A DNA stretch of 25,534 nucleotides, taken from positions 1-25,534 of the IMG/VR virus record IMGVR_UViG_3300036768_000240; one strand, given 5' to 3'. Origin of the DNA: a virus. Positions 7,004 to 13,834 of this stretch are shown here, piece by piece. The notes under the pieces were generated by a model. It saw only the letters and a program-made list of their open reading frames with translations, made no database searches and had not been told where the DNA came from. Made by a program: the position numbers and the translations under genes. How positions within the stretch are numbered: the first letter of the stretch is position 1; every line of letters starts with the position of its first letter.

Positions 7004-7896
7004 AGCGGAATCGGCGTGGCCGACGCCGCGTCACCGAGTCGCGGCAGACCGTAGGCGTCCTCGATTGCGGCGAGGATCGAGTAGTGCGTATACGGTGTCG
7101 CGTCGGTCGAACCGGCCGGAACGTTGGGCCCTACCTCGACCGCGTACAGCGTCCCCGACTCGTCATAGGTCACGATTACCTCGGCGCCAGCGGAGAGCAA
7201 GGGCGGCAGGTTGGCCGCGAGCCAGTCATCACCGCGCTTGTACAGCTCTGGGGTCTTCGGGTAGCAGTTCGCGAACTTCGGCGTGCCATCGGGCCATACC
7301 GCCTTTGTGCCGTGCTGGTCGTTGCAGATACCAGGGGCGATGAATGACACGGCAGGCAGGTTGGCGGGATCGATGCTCGAAAACGGCAGGACGTGCGCCC
7401 GGCACAGAGTCTGGTCGCCGAAGATGCTCGGGAAGGGAGTGGCCGGGTTGTGCTTCAAGGCGTACGGCGTGTCCAACGCGAAGTTTTGATAGTTGGCCTT
7501 CGCGTAACACGGCTGGGGCATCGCATCCTCGTAGACGGCCCAGCTGATGCCCGCGTCCTGGAGCTGGTTCCATAGCGTCGTCGGACAGGCGGCGCCGATG
7601 TCGGCCTCACCGGCTGAGACCTTATCGCTATCTTTGCCGCACCGCGAGCCCGCTGCAATCTCCAGGTAGTCGGGGAGCGATGGGCCGGTGGGGTCACCCT
7701 CCTTGTAGTTGGTGAAGTACCGGCCCTGAGAGACGAGGCTGTTCAGATAGGGCGTGTACGGATTGCCGAGGATCATGGAGGCATGCTTGTTCTCCATGAA
7801 CACAATCACGATCGGAGCGATGCTCGACAACACCGGCGGAGGAGGGGACGCAATCGCGAGTGGGATGAGAGACAGGACCAAGAGCAGTTTCCGCAT
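7000..7896 (-). CDS. Secreted phosphoesterase (AcpA/phospholipase-C-like, alkaline-phosphatase superfamily)
   Basis: 298 residues from ATG 7896, with GGAGG 6 nt upstream. The signal peptide is MRKLLLVLSLIPLAIASP. Phosphoesterase-family marks: IVIVFMENKHASMILGN (conserved M-E-N-K, metal/nucleophile region), TPYLNSLVSQGRYFTNY, LPDYLEIAAGS, EVIVTYDESG (metal-binding DE) and PYTHYSILAAIEDAYGLPRLG, the typical family end. Six or more Cys suggest extracytoplasmic disulfides. It should hydrolyse phosphate esters outside the cell. GC content is visibly above the flanking phage genes. An in-frame extension to 7920 (MSVYRRPA) derives from the interrupted recipient gene, and the TGA stop lies in recipient sequence. 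I read it as a transferred cargo (moron) gene. Confidence 0.88.
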   Translation of the reverse strand: MRKLLLVLSLIPLAIASPPPPVLSSIAPIVIVFMENKHASMILGNPYTPYLNSLVSQGRYFTNYKEGDPTGPSLPDYLEIAAGSRCGKDSDKVSAGEADIGAACPTTLWNQLQDAGISWAVYEDAMPQPCYAKANYQNFALDTPYALKHNPATPFPSIFGDQTLCRAHVLPFSSIDPANLPAVSFIAPGICNDQHGTKAVWPDGTPKFANCYPKTPELYKRGDDWLAANLPPLLSAGAEVIVTYDESGTLYAVEVGPNVPAGSTDATPYTHYSILAAIEDAYGLPRLGDAASATPIPL

Positions 7897-7932
7897 GGCT
7901 GGCCTCCTATATACCGACATCGATTAACCTCT
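7897..7932 (-). pseudogene. 5' remnant of the same interrupted duplicate gene (start region)
   Basis: Minus-strand sequence here gives a ribosome site (AGAGG), ATG at 7920 and codons for MSVYRRPA. It agrees at 29 of 36 positions with 14166-14201, the start of the intact gene (MSVYRGPA). Similarity stops at the ATG of the phosphoesterase. With the 6911-7003 fragment it brackets the inserted gene. Confidence 0.7.
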
Positions 7933-7939
7933 TAAAGAT

Positions 7940-8488
7940 TCACTCGACCTCGAACCTAGCCGAGTCAACCAACCTTGCAAGGACATGGGAGATGTCCCAA
8001 TTCACTCCTTGAGCGAAGATGTTGCGCTGCTCACGAGGAGGAGAGATGGGTACTTCGCCCTTCTTCCGCCACACATCGATAATCCTCACCCCCCTTCTGG
8101 CCGGAGGCACCGAAACCTTCACGAAATACGTATAACCATCATATTCACTAGCGAAGACGAGACGATAAGGAGAGATAGGGTTAGAAATACCCTCATTGGA
8201 GAACTCGTAAGGAATCCCCTCGGAAACCGTGTTGACGACGTGCCGATATTCCGGCACATCGTTCAGTCTTCCGATATTCTCCTTAACAAACTCCATCTCC
8301 TCATCTATGACATCGAGGTCATTCGGCAAGATGCCTCGTTCGATCATCTTCTTGATGACGAACGGCGGAATGAATACATAGCACTTGGCCATGTAATCCT
8401 GCAACTCATCGAGCATGTCGATTTCACGCTCGGTGAAATCCCGATAGAACTTCTTCTTGATGATGTGATGCTGCTTAACCATCACCAT
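7940..8488 (-). CDS. Hypothetical protein (182 aa)
   Basis: 182 residues from ATG 8488, with GAGAGGAG 7-8 nt upstream and a 14-nt overlap with the previous stop. The N-terminal half is helical and charged (YRDFTEREIDMLDELQDYMA, PPFVIKKMIERGILPNDLDV). The C-terminal half is strand-rich (YRLVFASEYDGYTYFVKVSV, RRGVRIIDVWRK). No catalytic motif, Cys cluster or membrane segment is seen, and the family is not recognised. It lies between another unknown and the inserted phosphoesterase. Confidence 0.7.
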   Translation of the reverse strand: MVMVKQHHIIKKKFYRDFTEREIDMLDELQDYMAKCYVFIPPFVIKKMIERGILPNDLDVIDEEMEFVKENIGRLNDVPEYRHVVNTVSEGIPYEFSNEGISNPISPYRLVFASEYDGYTYFVKVSVPPARRGVRIIDVWRKKGEVPISPPREQRNIFAQGVNWDISHVLARLVDSARFEVE

Positions 8489-8864
8489 TTAGCCACTCCT
8501 CTCCGAAAACTGCTGCCGATGCAATCCTAACTGCGTCGAACTTATCGACGAACATCGGCCTAAGGATTACAAGGTTGTAGTATTTCACCACGGGGATCTT
8601 CTCGATGACCGCCTCTTCCGGTTCGAAACCGAACCAGACCCCACCTTCTGCCCCCATCCAATCATACCGAACTTGTGGAAGTTCGGCTATGATTGCCTTA
8701 TCGAGACGACTTATCGGTGTCCATCGATCAGCCCTATATATGGACACCTCCAACCCGCCGGTCGGAGCCTCCCACAGGGCGAACGTGCCCATATGTTTGA
8801 CACCTATAGGGCCAAACTTCGTCCTTTCGGGTCCGCTTATGCCGAAGAAATCTGTTTTGCGCAC
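8475..8864 (-). CDS. Hypothetical protein (129 aa)
   Basis: 129 residues from GTG 8864, starting 3 nt after the Ku stop with GAGG about 9 nt upstream, so it is probably co-translated with Ku. It is rich in aromatic and strand-like segments (MGTFALWEAPTGGLEVSIY, GVWFGFEPEEAVIEKIPVV, YYNLVILRPMFVDKFDAVRI). No family is recognised. Its position straight after Ku makes a DNA-end function conceivable, but nothing in the sequence shows this. Confidence 0.7.
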   Translation of the reverse strand: MRKTDFFGISGPERTKFGPIGVKHMGTFALWEAPTGGLEVSIYRADRWTPISRLDKAIIAELPQVRYDWMGAEGGVWFGFEPEEAVIEKIPVVKYYNLVILRPMFVDKFDAVRIASAAVFGEEWLNGDG

Positions 8865-8867
8865 TTA

Positions 8868-9776
8868 TCACTTCCTCTTCTTAGAGCCGACCGTCTTGGG
8901 CTTGACCTTGGTGGCCGACACCTTCTTGGTCTTCGGAGTAAGCGAGTCAAGGAACCCCCTGATGTCAACGAGCGGGGCAGGCAATCCCTCTGCGGGGGCC
9001 TCGATGGGCCTCGCGGTGATGACCTTCTCCTTGGTGTCGAGCAACGCTGCCACCTTCTCGTACTGTTCCTGACCAGACGGAGCCTCCATGATGGGACGCT
9101 CCTTCGCCTTGAAGAACTTCGAGATTGCGGCAAACTCCCGCTTGTCGTATCCCTCGCCGGGGCCATACATAAGGGGGATGGGCTCCCTGATTTCCTCCTG
9201 ATAACGGATGGTGATGAGGTTTCCAGTTGGGAACAAGATCCCCATCCTGATGCCGCCCGAAACTGGCACGGAAACGTAGAGTCCCTGGTTGTTCTTGTCG
9301 AGCGCGTCGAATAGCAGCCGAAGCTGTCGTTCGACGGAGGGCAATGCCTCGCGCTTCTTGCTCCCGGTCTTGAAGCCCCTCACGAGGTAGTGGTCAACCG
9401 GCGAGATAACCCCTGAGTCGATTAGCCTCGGGATATCGTCGAGAGGGATGGGGTGGATGATCTCGATAGCGGCACTATCTCCGCCGAGAGCCTCCTTGAC
9501 CTCCTCCCGAGAAACGAGCACGAAAGCATCACCGTATTCCGCCATCTTCGTAACTTCTGTCTTCGGAACGGTGATATCGCAAACAGGGCAATAGTAGTTG
9601 TACCTTACCCTGGTTGAACAGTCGGTGTGGTAAAGATGGAACTCTACACCGCCAGCTCGGATGTCGGAAGACATCTTGTAGAGAAAGACGGGGATCGAGA
9701 TGTGACCGTCTTCAGCGTCGTAGTTCAACGTGCCCTTGAATAGGGCAGACCTGGGCTGAGCCCGCATCGCACACAT
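8868..9776 (-). CDS. ku: Ku-family DNA end-binding protein
   Basis: 302 residues from ATG 9776, with AAAGGAGG 5-7 nt upstream. The N-terminus follows bacterial Ku: SALFKGTLNYDAEDGHISIP then VFLYKMSSD, VEFHLYHTDCSTRVRYNYYC and PVCDITVPKTEV, then an acidic block with YGDAFVLVSREEVKEAL, IEIIHPIPLDDIP and YLVRGFKTGSKK. GGIRMGILFPTGNLITIRY and EEIREP correspond to the later core that forms the DNA-encircling ring. The C-terminal tail is Lys-rich (TKKVSATKVKPKTVGSKKRK), as in mycobacterial Ku. Bacterial Ku dimers bind double-strand ends and recruit LigD. Phage Ku proteins are known from mycobacteriophages Omega and Corndog. No LigD is visible here, so a host ligase would be required. Confidence 0.88.
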   Translation of the reverse strand: MCAMRAQPRSALFKGTLNYDAEDGHISIPVFLYKMSSDIRAGGVEFHLYHTDCSTRVRYNYYCPVCDITVPKTEVTKMAEYGDAFVLVSREEVKEALGGDSAAIEIIHPIPLDDIPRLIDSGVISPVDHYLVRGFKTGSKKREALPSVERQLRLLFDALDKNNQGLYVSVPVSGGIRMGILFPTGNLITIRYQEEIREPIPLMYGPGEGYDKREFAAISKFFKAKERPIMEAPSGQEQYEKVAALLDTKEKVITARPIEAPAEGLPAPLVDIRGFLDSLTPKTKKVSATKVKPKTVGSKKRK

Positions 9777-9820
9777 CGTTTCCTCCTTTCCCACGCGAAT
9801 CGCTTTACGGCATCACCATC

Positions 9821-9849
9821 ATGATAGACAAGGCGCAAATGTATGTCAT
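9821..9849 (-). promoter_or_regulatory. Candidate sigma70-type promoter for the Ku gene
   Basis: On the minus strand ATGACA (9849-9844) and TATCAT (9826-9821) are separated by 17 nt and match the consensus hexamers at 10 of 12 positions. They lie in the 76-nt gap between the zinc mini-protein stop and the Ku start. A start near 9814 would give a leader of about 38 nt carrying AAAGGAGG. Confidence 0.4.
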
Positions 9850-9852
9850 ATC

Positions 9853-10020
9853 TTATTTAGAGGACTTATCGATTCCACCAATGTCGTCATGAATGCACAG
9901 CTGACAAATCCCCGCATAAACGTAATTCGGCCCCCACGGTGCCGGACCGAACTTCCTGAAACAGGTGCCACAGATAAGACATTCAGTTATATGTTCAGTC
10001 CACTGAACAGCTTTGTTCAT
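9853..10020 (-). CDS. Zinc-knuckle mini-protein (55 aa)
   Basis: A 55-codon frame from ATG 10020, overlapping the methyltransferase stop by 4 nt (ATGA), to TAA at 9853-9855. Cys at residues 14, 17, 20, 39 and 42 (CLICGTC ... CQLC) suggest a treble-clef or zinc-ribbon site; His10 and His44 may add ligands. It is coupled to the methyltransferase and followed by Ku. A nucleic-acid-binding accessory role is likely but not shown. It fills the apparent gap between 10017 and Ku. Confidence 0.7.
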   Translation of the reverse strand: MNKAVQWTEHITECLICGTCFRKFGPAPWGPNYVYAGICQLCIHDDIGGIDKSSK

Positions 10021-10952
10021 TGCCCATTACCCCGTCCTCTGGTCTTACTGTACCGAGTGGCCGCCGACTTCCTGCGGGTGCCGAGTCGCTCTGCATCGAT
10101 AGCAATCTTGTCGAAACTCGCGACCAACTGCTGATGTCGTACCGCGAGAGACGCTTGGATGCGATCCCTCGCGTAGCAGACGTACTTTTCCACGATGTCG
10201 TAACCGACGTAATGCCGACCGAGATTCCGCGCTACCTTGAGCGTCTGTCCAGACCCGCAGAACGGGTCCAGGACTAAATCTCCTGGGTATGAATAGAGCT
10301 GGATCAGCCGCCAGGGGATTTCCTCAGGGAAGGGGCATGGGTGATCCAGATGACCAGGTGGCACGGGCGCTATGTGCCACACGTTGTGCGCGACTTCGTT
10401 CGTGAAAAGTCGTCCTGTTGGGACTACTGCTTCTTCCTTATCTATGCTAGTTCGCATCTCATATATCTGAGGTCCTGGCTTTCGGAAAACCAAGATGTAC
10501 TCGGTCATGATATTGGGGTAGAAGTACCCGGGATATGGTTTCTGGAGGAAGACGCCGGCGCGCTTAACGCCTCCAGTCACTTTATGCCAGATTATGTCTT
10601 GACGAAACTCCCAGCCCTTACGCCAAAGTATGGATGTGATATCGAAAGGAGCCGGGTAGTGCGTTCCCTCCAAGAGGACGGTTCCGACCACGACCGCATA
10701 GAAGCCACCTGGTTTTGTGACCCGAAGCACTTCATCAGAGATGCACGAGAACCACTCGAGATATTCTTCATATCGTTTGAAACCAGCGGAGTAACTACGC
10801 GTCCTGTAGTTGAGAGTCGGATCTGACGCATGTACGTCGTAATCGATCGCGTTCCAGTAGGGCGGAGAGGTGACCGTAAGGGCGACTACGCCGTCCGGGA
10901 TCTCCGCCATAGACTCGCTGGACTTACAGAATACATTGTCGATATAGAGCAC
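10017..10952 (-). CDS. DNA methyltransferase, N4-cytosine type (beta class)
   Basis: 311 residues from GTG 10952 (GGGAGG about 10 nt upstream, overlapping the previous gene by 29 nt). Motif IV comes first, TSPPYW at 28-33, typical of m4C and some m6A enzymes. DPFCGSG at 229-235 is the AdoMet-binding motif I and is followed by HYVGYDIVEKY. The IV-before-I order defines the beta class. Between them, EYLEWFSCISDEVLRVTKPG and DIIWHK are conserved in this fold. The tail after residue 280 is basic. No restriction partner is adjacent, so a solitary phage methyltransferase that masks host restriction sites is the simplest reading. Confidence 0.92.
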   Translation of the reverse strand: MLYIDNVFCKSSESMAEIPDGVVALTVTSPPYWNAIDYDVHASDPTLNYRTRSYSAGFKRYEEYLEWFSCISDEVLRVTKPGGFYAVVVGTVLLEGTHYPAPFDITSILWRKGWEFRQDIIWHKVTGGVKRAGVFLQKPYPGYFYPNIMTEYILVFRKPGPQIYEMRTSIDKEEAVVPTGRLFTNEVAHNVWHIAPVPPGHLDHPCPFPEEIPWRLIQLYSYPGDLVLDPFCGSGQTLKVARNLGRHYVGYDIVEKYVCYARDRIQASLAVRHQQLVASFDKIAIDAERLGTRRKSAATRYSKTRGRGNGQ

Positions 10953-11328
10953 CCGTTGATTGCCTCCCTAGTTGTTTGTAAATCTTTGCGATCATCGCTT
11001 CCCAAATCCGATGCAAAGAGAACCTTGCGTATCGCTTAACGCCAATCTTAGGGTTGACTGAGTAAAACGCATCATCCTTAAGATGGCGGAGCAGCCAAGC
11101 GAAATCCTCAAGACTCATCGTGACGAGCCAGCGTCCATGATCGGGCCGAGTCGCCAAGATGAACATCCACTTATCACCACTCTCGTCGCGGTCTGGATAC
11201 CTGTTCCGTTCTACATCCCATGGAACCCCTGTGGAGGTCCGCCTAAACGTTATGTCCGAGCCCTCCAGGCCCTCGATCACTTCATTCTCGGCCTCGGCTT
11301 CCGTATGCTTCTTGCCAAGATTACCCAT
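10924..11328 (-). CDS. Hypothetical protein (134 aa)
   Basis: 134 residues if started at ATG 11328, which overlaps the upstream stop (TGATG) with AGGA 8 nt upstream; a longer frame to 11397 would run through the neighbouring gene. The N-terminus is acidic (KKHTEAEAENEVIEGLEG). The middle has GDKWMFILATRPDHGRWLVT and SLEDFAWLLRHLKD, followed by a basic helical end (RIWEAMIAKIYKQLGRQ). No family is recognised. The stop lies 29 nt inside the methyltransferase gene. Confidence 0.6.
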   Translation of the reverse strand: MGNLGKKHTEAEAENEVIEGLEGSDITFRRTSTGVPWDVERNRYPDRDESGDKWMFILATRPDHGRWLVTMSLEDFAWLLRHLKDDAFYSVNPKIGVKRYARFSLHRIWEAMIAKIYKQLGRQSTGALYRQCIL

Positions 11329-11543
11329 CAGCAATCCAATCCTGACTGCATATCTTCGAGGAGAACGGTTACACTGCAACGATGTTCGTTCTGCCAATGC
11401 TTAACATCTTCTGGACAATCGAATGGGTCACTCATCTCGTGACACCAGTTGCACTCACCTTGCCACATAGGGCCATAAAGGACGAACCGATCATCCTTGT
11501 GCAACTCCTGATTCATCTTGAATTCATCTACTCGCACAGTCAT
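11328..11543 (-). CDS. Small zinc-finger-like protein (71 aa)
   Basis: 71 residues from ATG 11543, 3 nt after the previous stop. ECNWCHEM, FDCPEDVKHWQNEHRC and a C-terminal Cys form a C-x2-C...H...H-x-C-like arrangement that could hold one zinc. The N-terminus is charged. No precise family is recognised. It is one of a series of small Cys-rich proteins in this region. Translation of the next gene is coupled by TGATG. Confidence 0.6.
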   Translation of the reverse strand: MTVRVDEFKMNQELHKDDRFVLYGPMWQGECNWCHEMSDPFDCPEDVKHWQNEHRCSVTVLLEDMQSGLDC

Positions 11544-11546
11544 ATA

Positions 11547-12083
11547 TTATCGACTCCCAATATTGCCCAAAGACCACATAACCCGTTTGGCGCATTGCGG
11601 GCCGATACCATCTTTAACGCTCTTCTCGTCGCTCAGAGTGGCGCCACATACGCAACAGGTGCCATACAGGATACCCCACTCCTTTGCTTCCTCCAATGAC
11701 ATCTTATATTCTGGCTTCAGATGAAGGACCGCTCCCCTTTCGTATCGGAAGCGAGCTTTATTGCCATCATAGTTCAAGATTAGTCTCTTCGCATAAACCT
11801 TATCATTCTTGCGGTTCTTCTGAACCTTGAATATACTTCCATCGGGCATCCTATAGATGCCCTCGTCTATGTCGGCGTACTCGCCTTTTCCGTCGCCTTC
11901 TTCCTGATTCCTCCACTGGTTTTCGAGATTGATGCACTTCTCAGCAGCTCTAAGTTGCCGACGGGTTAGTTCGAACCCATGCTCAACATGCCACTTAAGG
12001 TCTTTCAGGAATTGGAATTCACCTTCATACTTCACCAAGAAGTTGAGGATTTCTGCTCGTGAAAGGCGGGGAGATTCATCCAT
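11547..12083 (-). CDS. DUF6011-type zinc-ribbon protein
   Basis: About 178 residues. The C-terminus, GTCCVCGATLSDEKSVKDG followed by IGPQCAKRV, fits the C-x2-C-x-L-x(4)-S-x3-G-I-G-P-x-C signature of DUF6011, a zinc domain I know from actinophage and actinobacterial proteins. The N-terminal part is helical (AEILNFLVKYEGEFQFLKDL, LTRRQLRAAEKCINLE), and the middle has a strand-rich DGSIFKVQKNRKNDKVYAK segment. I prefer ATG 12083, which gives the 8-nt overlap (ATGGATGA) seen elsewhere here; ATG 12092 is also possible. Function is unknown; a nucleic-acid role is inferred. Confidence 0.75.
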   Translation of the reverse strand: MDESPRLSRAEILNFLVKYEGEFQFLKDLKWHVEHGFELTRRQLRAAEKCINLENQWRNQEEGDGKGEYADIDEGIYRMPDGSIFKVQKNRKNDKVYAKRLILNYDGNKARFRYERGAVLHLKPEYKMSLEEAKEWGILYGTCCVCGATLSDEKSVKDGIGPQCAKRVMWSLGNIGSR

Positions 12084-12468
12084 TCTTCTCATCAACCGGA
12101 TAGTACCTTGAAGAAGTCCTTGACCCCTCGATACGGATCAACCCCATATCCCGCAAGCGCTTCCCTGCGGCGGAGATGGCCGCACCGGTAGCCCCGGTAA
12201 GCTCGGCGTACTCACGAGGGTGCAGACCGGGATTAGCCTTAATGAGCTTCATGAGCTGCTCGCGTCGCCACGCCCTGTCCTTACCATTGCCGTTACCGGT
12301 AATGACCTGCTCGGCCTCTGATTCGATACGGAGCCGCTGGATATGCTTCTGACAACGAACGATAGTGAAAGGCTCGATGTCCGGTGAAGCTACCGCGACA
12401 ACCCTCAGAACGATACCGTCGTTAGGGCAAACATCGCAGAGCGGGATCTCGATAGTGCGCGTCCTCAT
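12076..12468 (-). CDS. Winged-helix regulator with N-terminal zinc-binding motif
   Basis: 130 residues from ATG 12468, overlapping the upstream stop by 4 nt, with GGAGG upstream. The N-terminus has CDVCPNDG and later VRCQKH, a possible C-x2-C...C-x2-H zinc site. From residue 66 a winged-helix fold is apparent: WRREQLMKLIKANPGLHPRE, YAELTGATGAAISAAGKRL (recognition helix) and DMGLIRIEGSRTSSRYYPV (wing). It probably binds DNA as a transcription regulator; the target is unknown. A comparable two-part design occurs in some actinophage regulators, but I cannot name the family. Confidence 0.7.
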   Translation of the reverse strand: MRTRTIEIPLCDVCPNDGIVLRVVAVASPDIEPFTIVRCQKHIQRLRIESEAEQVITGNGNGKDRAWRREQLMKLIKANPGLHPREYAELTGATGAAISAAGKRLRDMGLIRIEGSRTSSRYYPVDEKNG

Positions 12469-12815
12469 CGCTCATCACCTCCAGACGACAGCCTGTTTGC
12501 TTCGGCAACCAACCTCTGAAGCAGGACAATCCGAACGGCCTTGTTCACGGCCAGCCTGCCGCCAAGGTTCTCGATGTCCTTCAGGCAATAACCGGAAGCA
12601 TAGGAGTAGCCCCGGTTGTCGATATCCCCGTTATTGGCGACGCTATCCTTCCTAAGGGTATCGCAACGAAGGCACCGCCACTCGGCACGGAAGTACTTGC
12701 GCCCACCGTCCCTCTCGACGTAGACGGAAACGGGCTCCCAAGCATGACCGACCATACGGCACTTCAAGTAATCGTTCGCCAGATCTGGCACCTTGCGAAT
12801 CTTGGCCTTCGCCAT
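12465..12815 (-). CDS. Actinophage-type small zinc protein (C..GH.W...C..C)
   Basis: 116 residues from ATG 12815, with AAAGGAG about 7 nt upstream. LKCRMVGHAWEPVSVYV followed by AEWRCLRCDTLRKDSV forms a C-x3-G-H-x-W...C-x2-C zinc site, then RGYSYASGYCLKD. I recognise this arrangement from a widespread small-protein family in mycobacterial and other actinobacterial phages. Its role is not established; DNA binding or host takeover is plausible. The C-terminus is helical (VNKAVRIVLLQRLVAEANRL). A candidate promoter precedes it. Confidence 0.75.
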   Translation of the reverse strand: MAKAKIRKVPDLANDYLKCRMVGHAWEPVSVYVERDGGRKYFRAEWRCLRCDTLRKDSVANNGDIDNRGYSYASGYCLKDIENLGGRLAVNKAVRIVLLQRLVAEANRLSSGGDER

Positions 12816-12848
12816 CTCACCGCTCCTTTCCTCTCAACCCTTGCCAAC

Positions 12849-12877
12849 AGGATACATCACACGACAAAGCCTGTCTA
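12849..12877 (-). promoter_or_regulatory. Candidate promoter upstream of the 12815 gene
   Basis: On the minus strand TAGACA (12877-12872) and TATCCT (12854-12849) are 17 nt apart and match consensus at 9 of 12 positions. They sit in a 74-nt gap that otherwise contains only the ribosome site AAAGGAG. The spacing equals that of the candidate Ku promoter. Confidence 0.3.
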
Positions 12878-12889
12878 CCACCGATAACC

Positions 12890-13087
12890 CTACTCGACAT
12901 CAACCCATCTCATGCACGTAGCGACAAGATGATTATAGTCGCCAGAGGTTGCCTCATCGACGAATCGTTCGATCACCTCCTCCGGGATACCGGCCCTGCG
13001 CATCTCGCGCTGAACACGACTGAGGATGGAGAAGGCATTCCCATCCCGTCCAGACAGCCGGACATGGACTTCAGGGAACTTGATCAT
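12890..13087 (-). CDS. Conserved actinophage small protein (65 aa)
   Basis: 65 residues from ATG 13087, 3 nt after the upstream stop. VHVRLSGRDGNAFSILSRV, RAGIPEEVIERFVDEATSGD and HLVATCMRWVDVE match a small-protein pattern (strand, DGNAF, two helices, EATSGDY, T.M.WV) that I know from many actinobacterial phage genomes as a conserved hypothetical. Its function is unknown. It is a useful marker of phage lineage. Confidence 0.75.
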   Translation of the reverse strand: MIKFPEVHVRLSGRDGNAFSILSRVQREMRRAGIPEEVIERFVDEATSGDYNHLVATCMRWVDVE

Positions 13088-13090
13088 TCT

Positions 13091-13297
13091 CTACTTCCTC
13101 TTCTTCTTCCTCACCAACAGGTGACTTATCTCTCCCATGTTATCAACTAAAGATTTACATTTCTTCGAGCAATAGTCCTTCTTATGCGGGTATTCGATGA
13201 AATAGGTTCCACACCAACGGCAAGATGTGATGGTGTTCTCCGGGTATTTCAACGCCCGCCCAGACTTCGTTCTCCTGTAAAGCCTCCTAGGATACAT
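13091..13297 (-). CDS. Small zinc-finger protein (68 aa)
   Basis: 68 residues from ATG 13297. CRWCGTYFIEYPHKKDYC and SKKC give a C-x2-C...C-x3-C knuckle, flanked by basic N-terminal (YPRRLYRRTKSGRALKY) and C-terminal (VRKKKRK) tails. This fits a nucleic-acid-binding zinc mini-protein. The ribosome site is weak, so translation may be coupled to the upstream HTH gene. Specific function is unknown. Confidence 0.65.
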   Translation of the reverse strand: MYPRRLYRRTKSGRALKYPENTITSCRWCGTYFIEYPHKKDYCSKKCKSLVDNMGEISHLLVRKKKRK

Positions 13298-13306
13298 ATC
13301 TCATTA

Positions 13307-13834
13307 TCATCCTCTAACCTTCATCCTATAGTACCCATGCATGCGTAGAGCACGAACTACCGTCTGGTAAGACACACCGAACTTCTGTGCGATTTTATGG
13401 AGCGGCTCATTCGGGTTCTGCTTGGCATAAAGGTACATCTCCTCGTACCGCTTCCTAGTCTTCTCTTTCCTCCCCGCCCATCCAGGAGCGAAGATGCCGT
13501 TCTCATGAAGGATCTTGATGACGAAGCTTGTCGTCGCTCCTGTATCTTTGGCAATCTTCCTTATCGAAGCGCCCTGCTTGCCCATCTCGATGATCTTATC
13601 CTTATATGGCAGCTGCTTCCGATAAGACTTAGACGGGATATACCTCTTTCCTGTATATCCGTACTTACTGATGATCTGCTGGATACGCTGACGACTAACG
13701 CCATATTTCTTTGCTATATCGCCCATCGATGCGTACGCATCAGAGAAGTACTCATCGATGATGGCCTTATGTAGCTCGGGAATCCCCCTTGGAGGATTCT
13801 TGACGATCAGGTTGCTGAACTTCTTCTCGGTCAT
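13307..13834 (-). CDS. Triple helix-turn-helix DNA-binding protein
   Basis: 175 residues from ATG 13834 (AGGAG 6 nt upstream); the frame is open to 13882 but without a ribosome site. Three HTH units are visible: MGDIAKKYGVSRQRIQQIIS (about 38-60), IRKIAKDTGATTSFVIKILH (about 89-113) and LHKIAQKFGVSYQTVVRALR (about 143-168). They are separated by basic linkers (RYIPSKSYRKQ, GRKEKTRKRYEE). Each ends in a Gly-aromatic or Gly-Ile turn, as in sigma-4/resolvase-type HTHs. No catalytic domain follows, so it is probably a regulator that reads an extended or repeated DNA site. The start overlaps the upstream gene by 68 nt. Confidence 0.75.
   Translation of the reverse strand: MTEKKFSNLIVKNPPRGIPELHKAIIDEYFSDAYASMGDIAKKYGVSRQRIQQIISKYGYTGKRYIPSKSYRKQLPYKDKIIEMGKQGASIRKIAKDTGATTSFVIKILHENGIFAPGWAGRKEKTRKRYEEMYLYAKQNPNEPLHKIAQKFGVSYQTVVRALRMHGYYRMKVRG

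Noticed and set aside
8620-8640. tRNA-like T-arm (GGTTCGAAACC-like)
   Set aside because: It lies within the coding sequence for FGFEPEE of the 8475-8864 gene and no acceptor or anticodon stem can be drawn around it.
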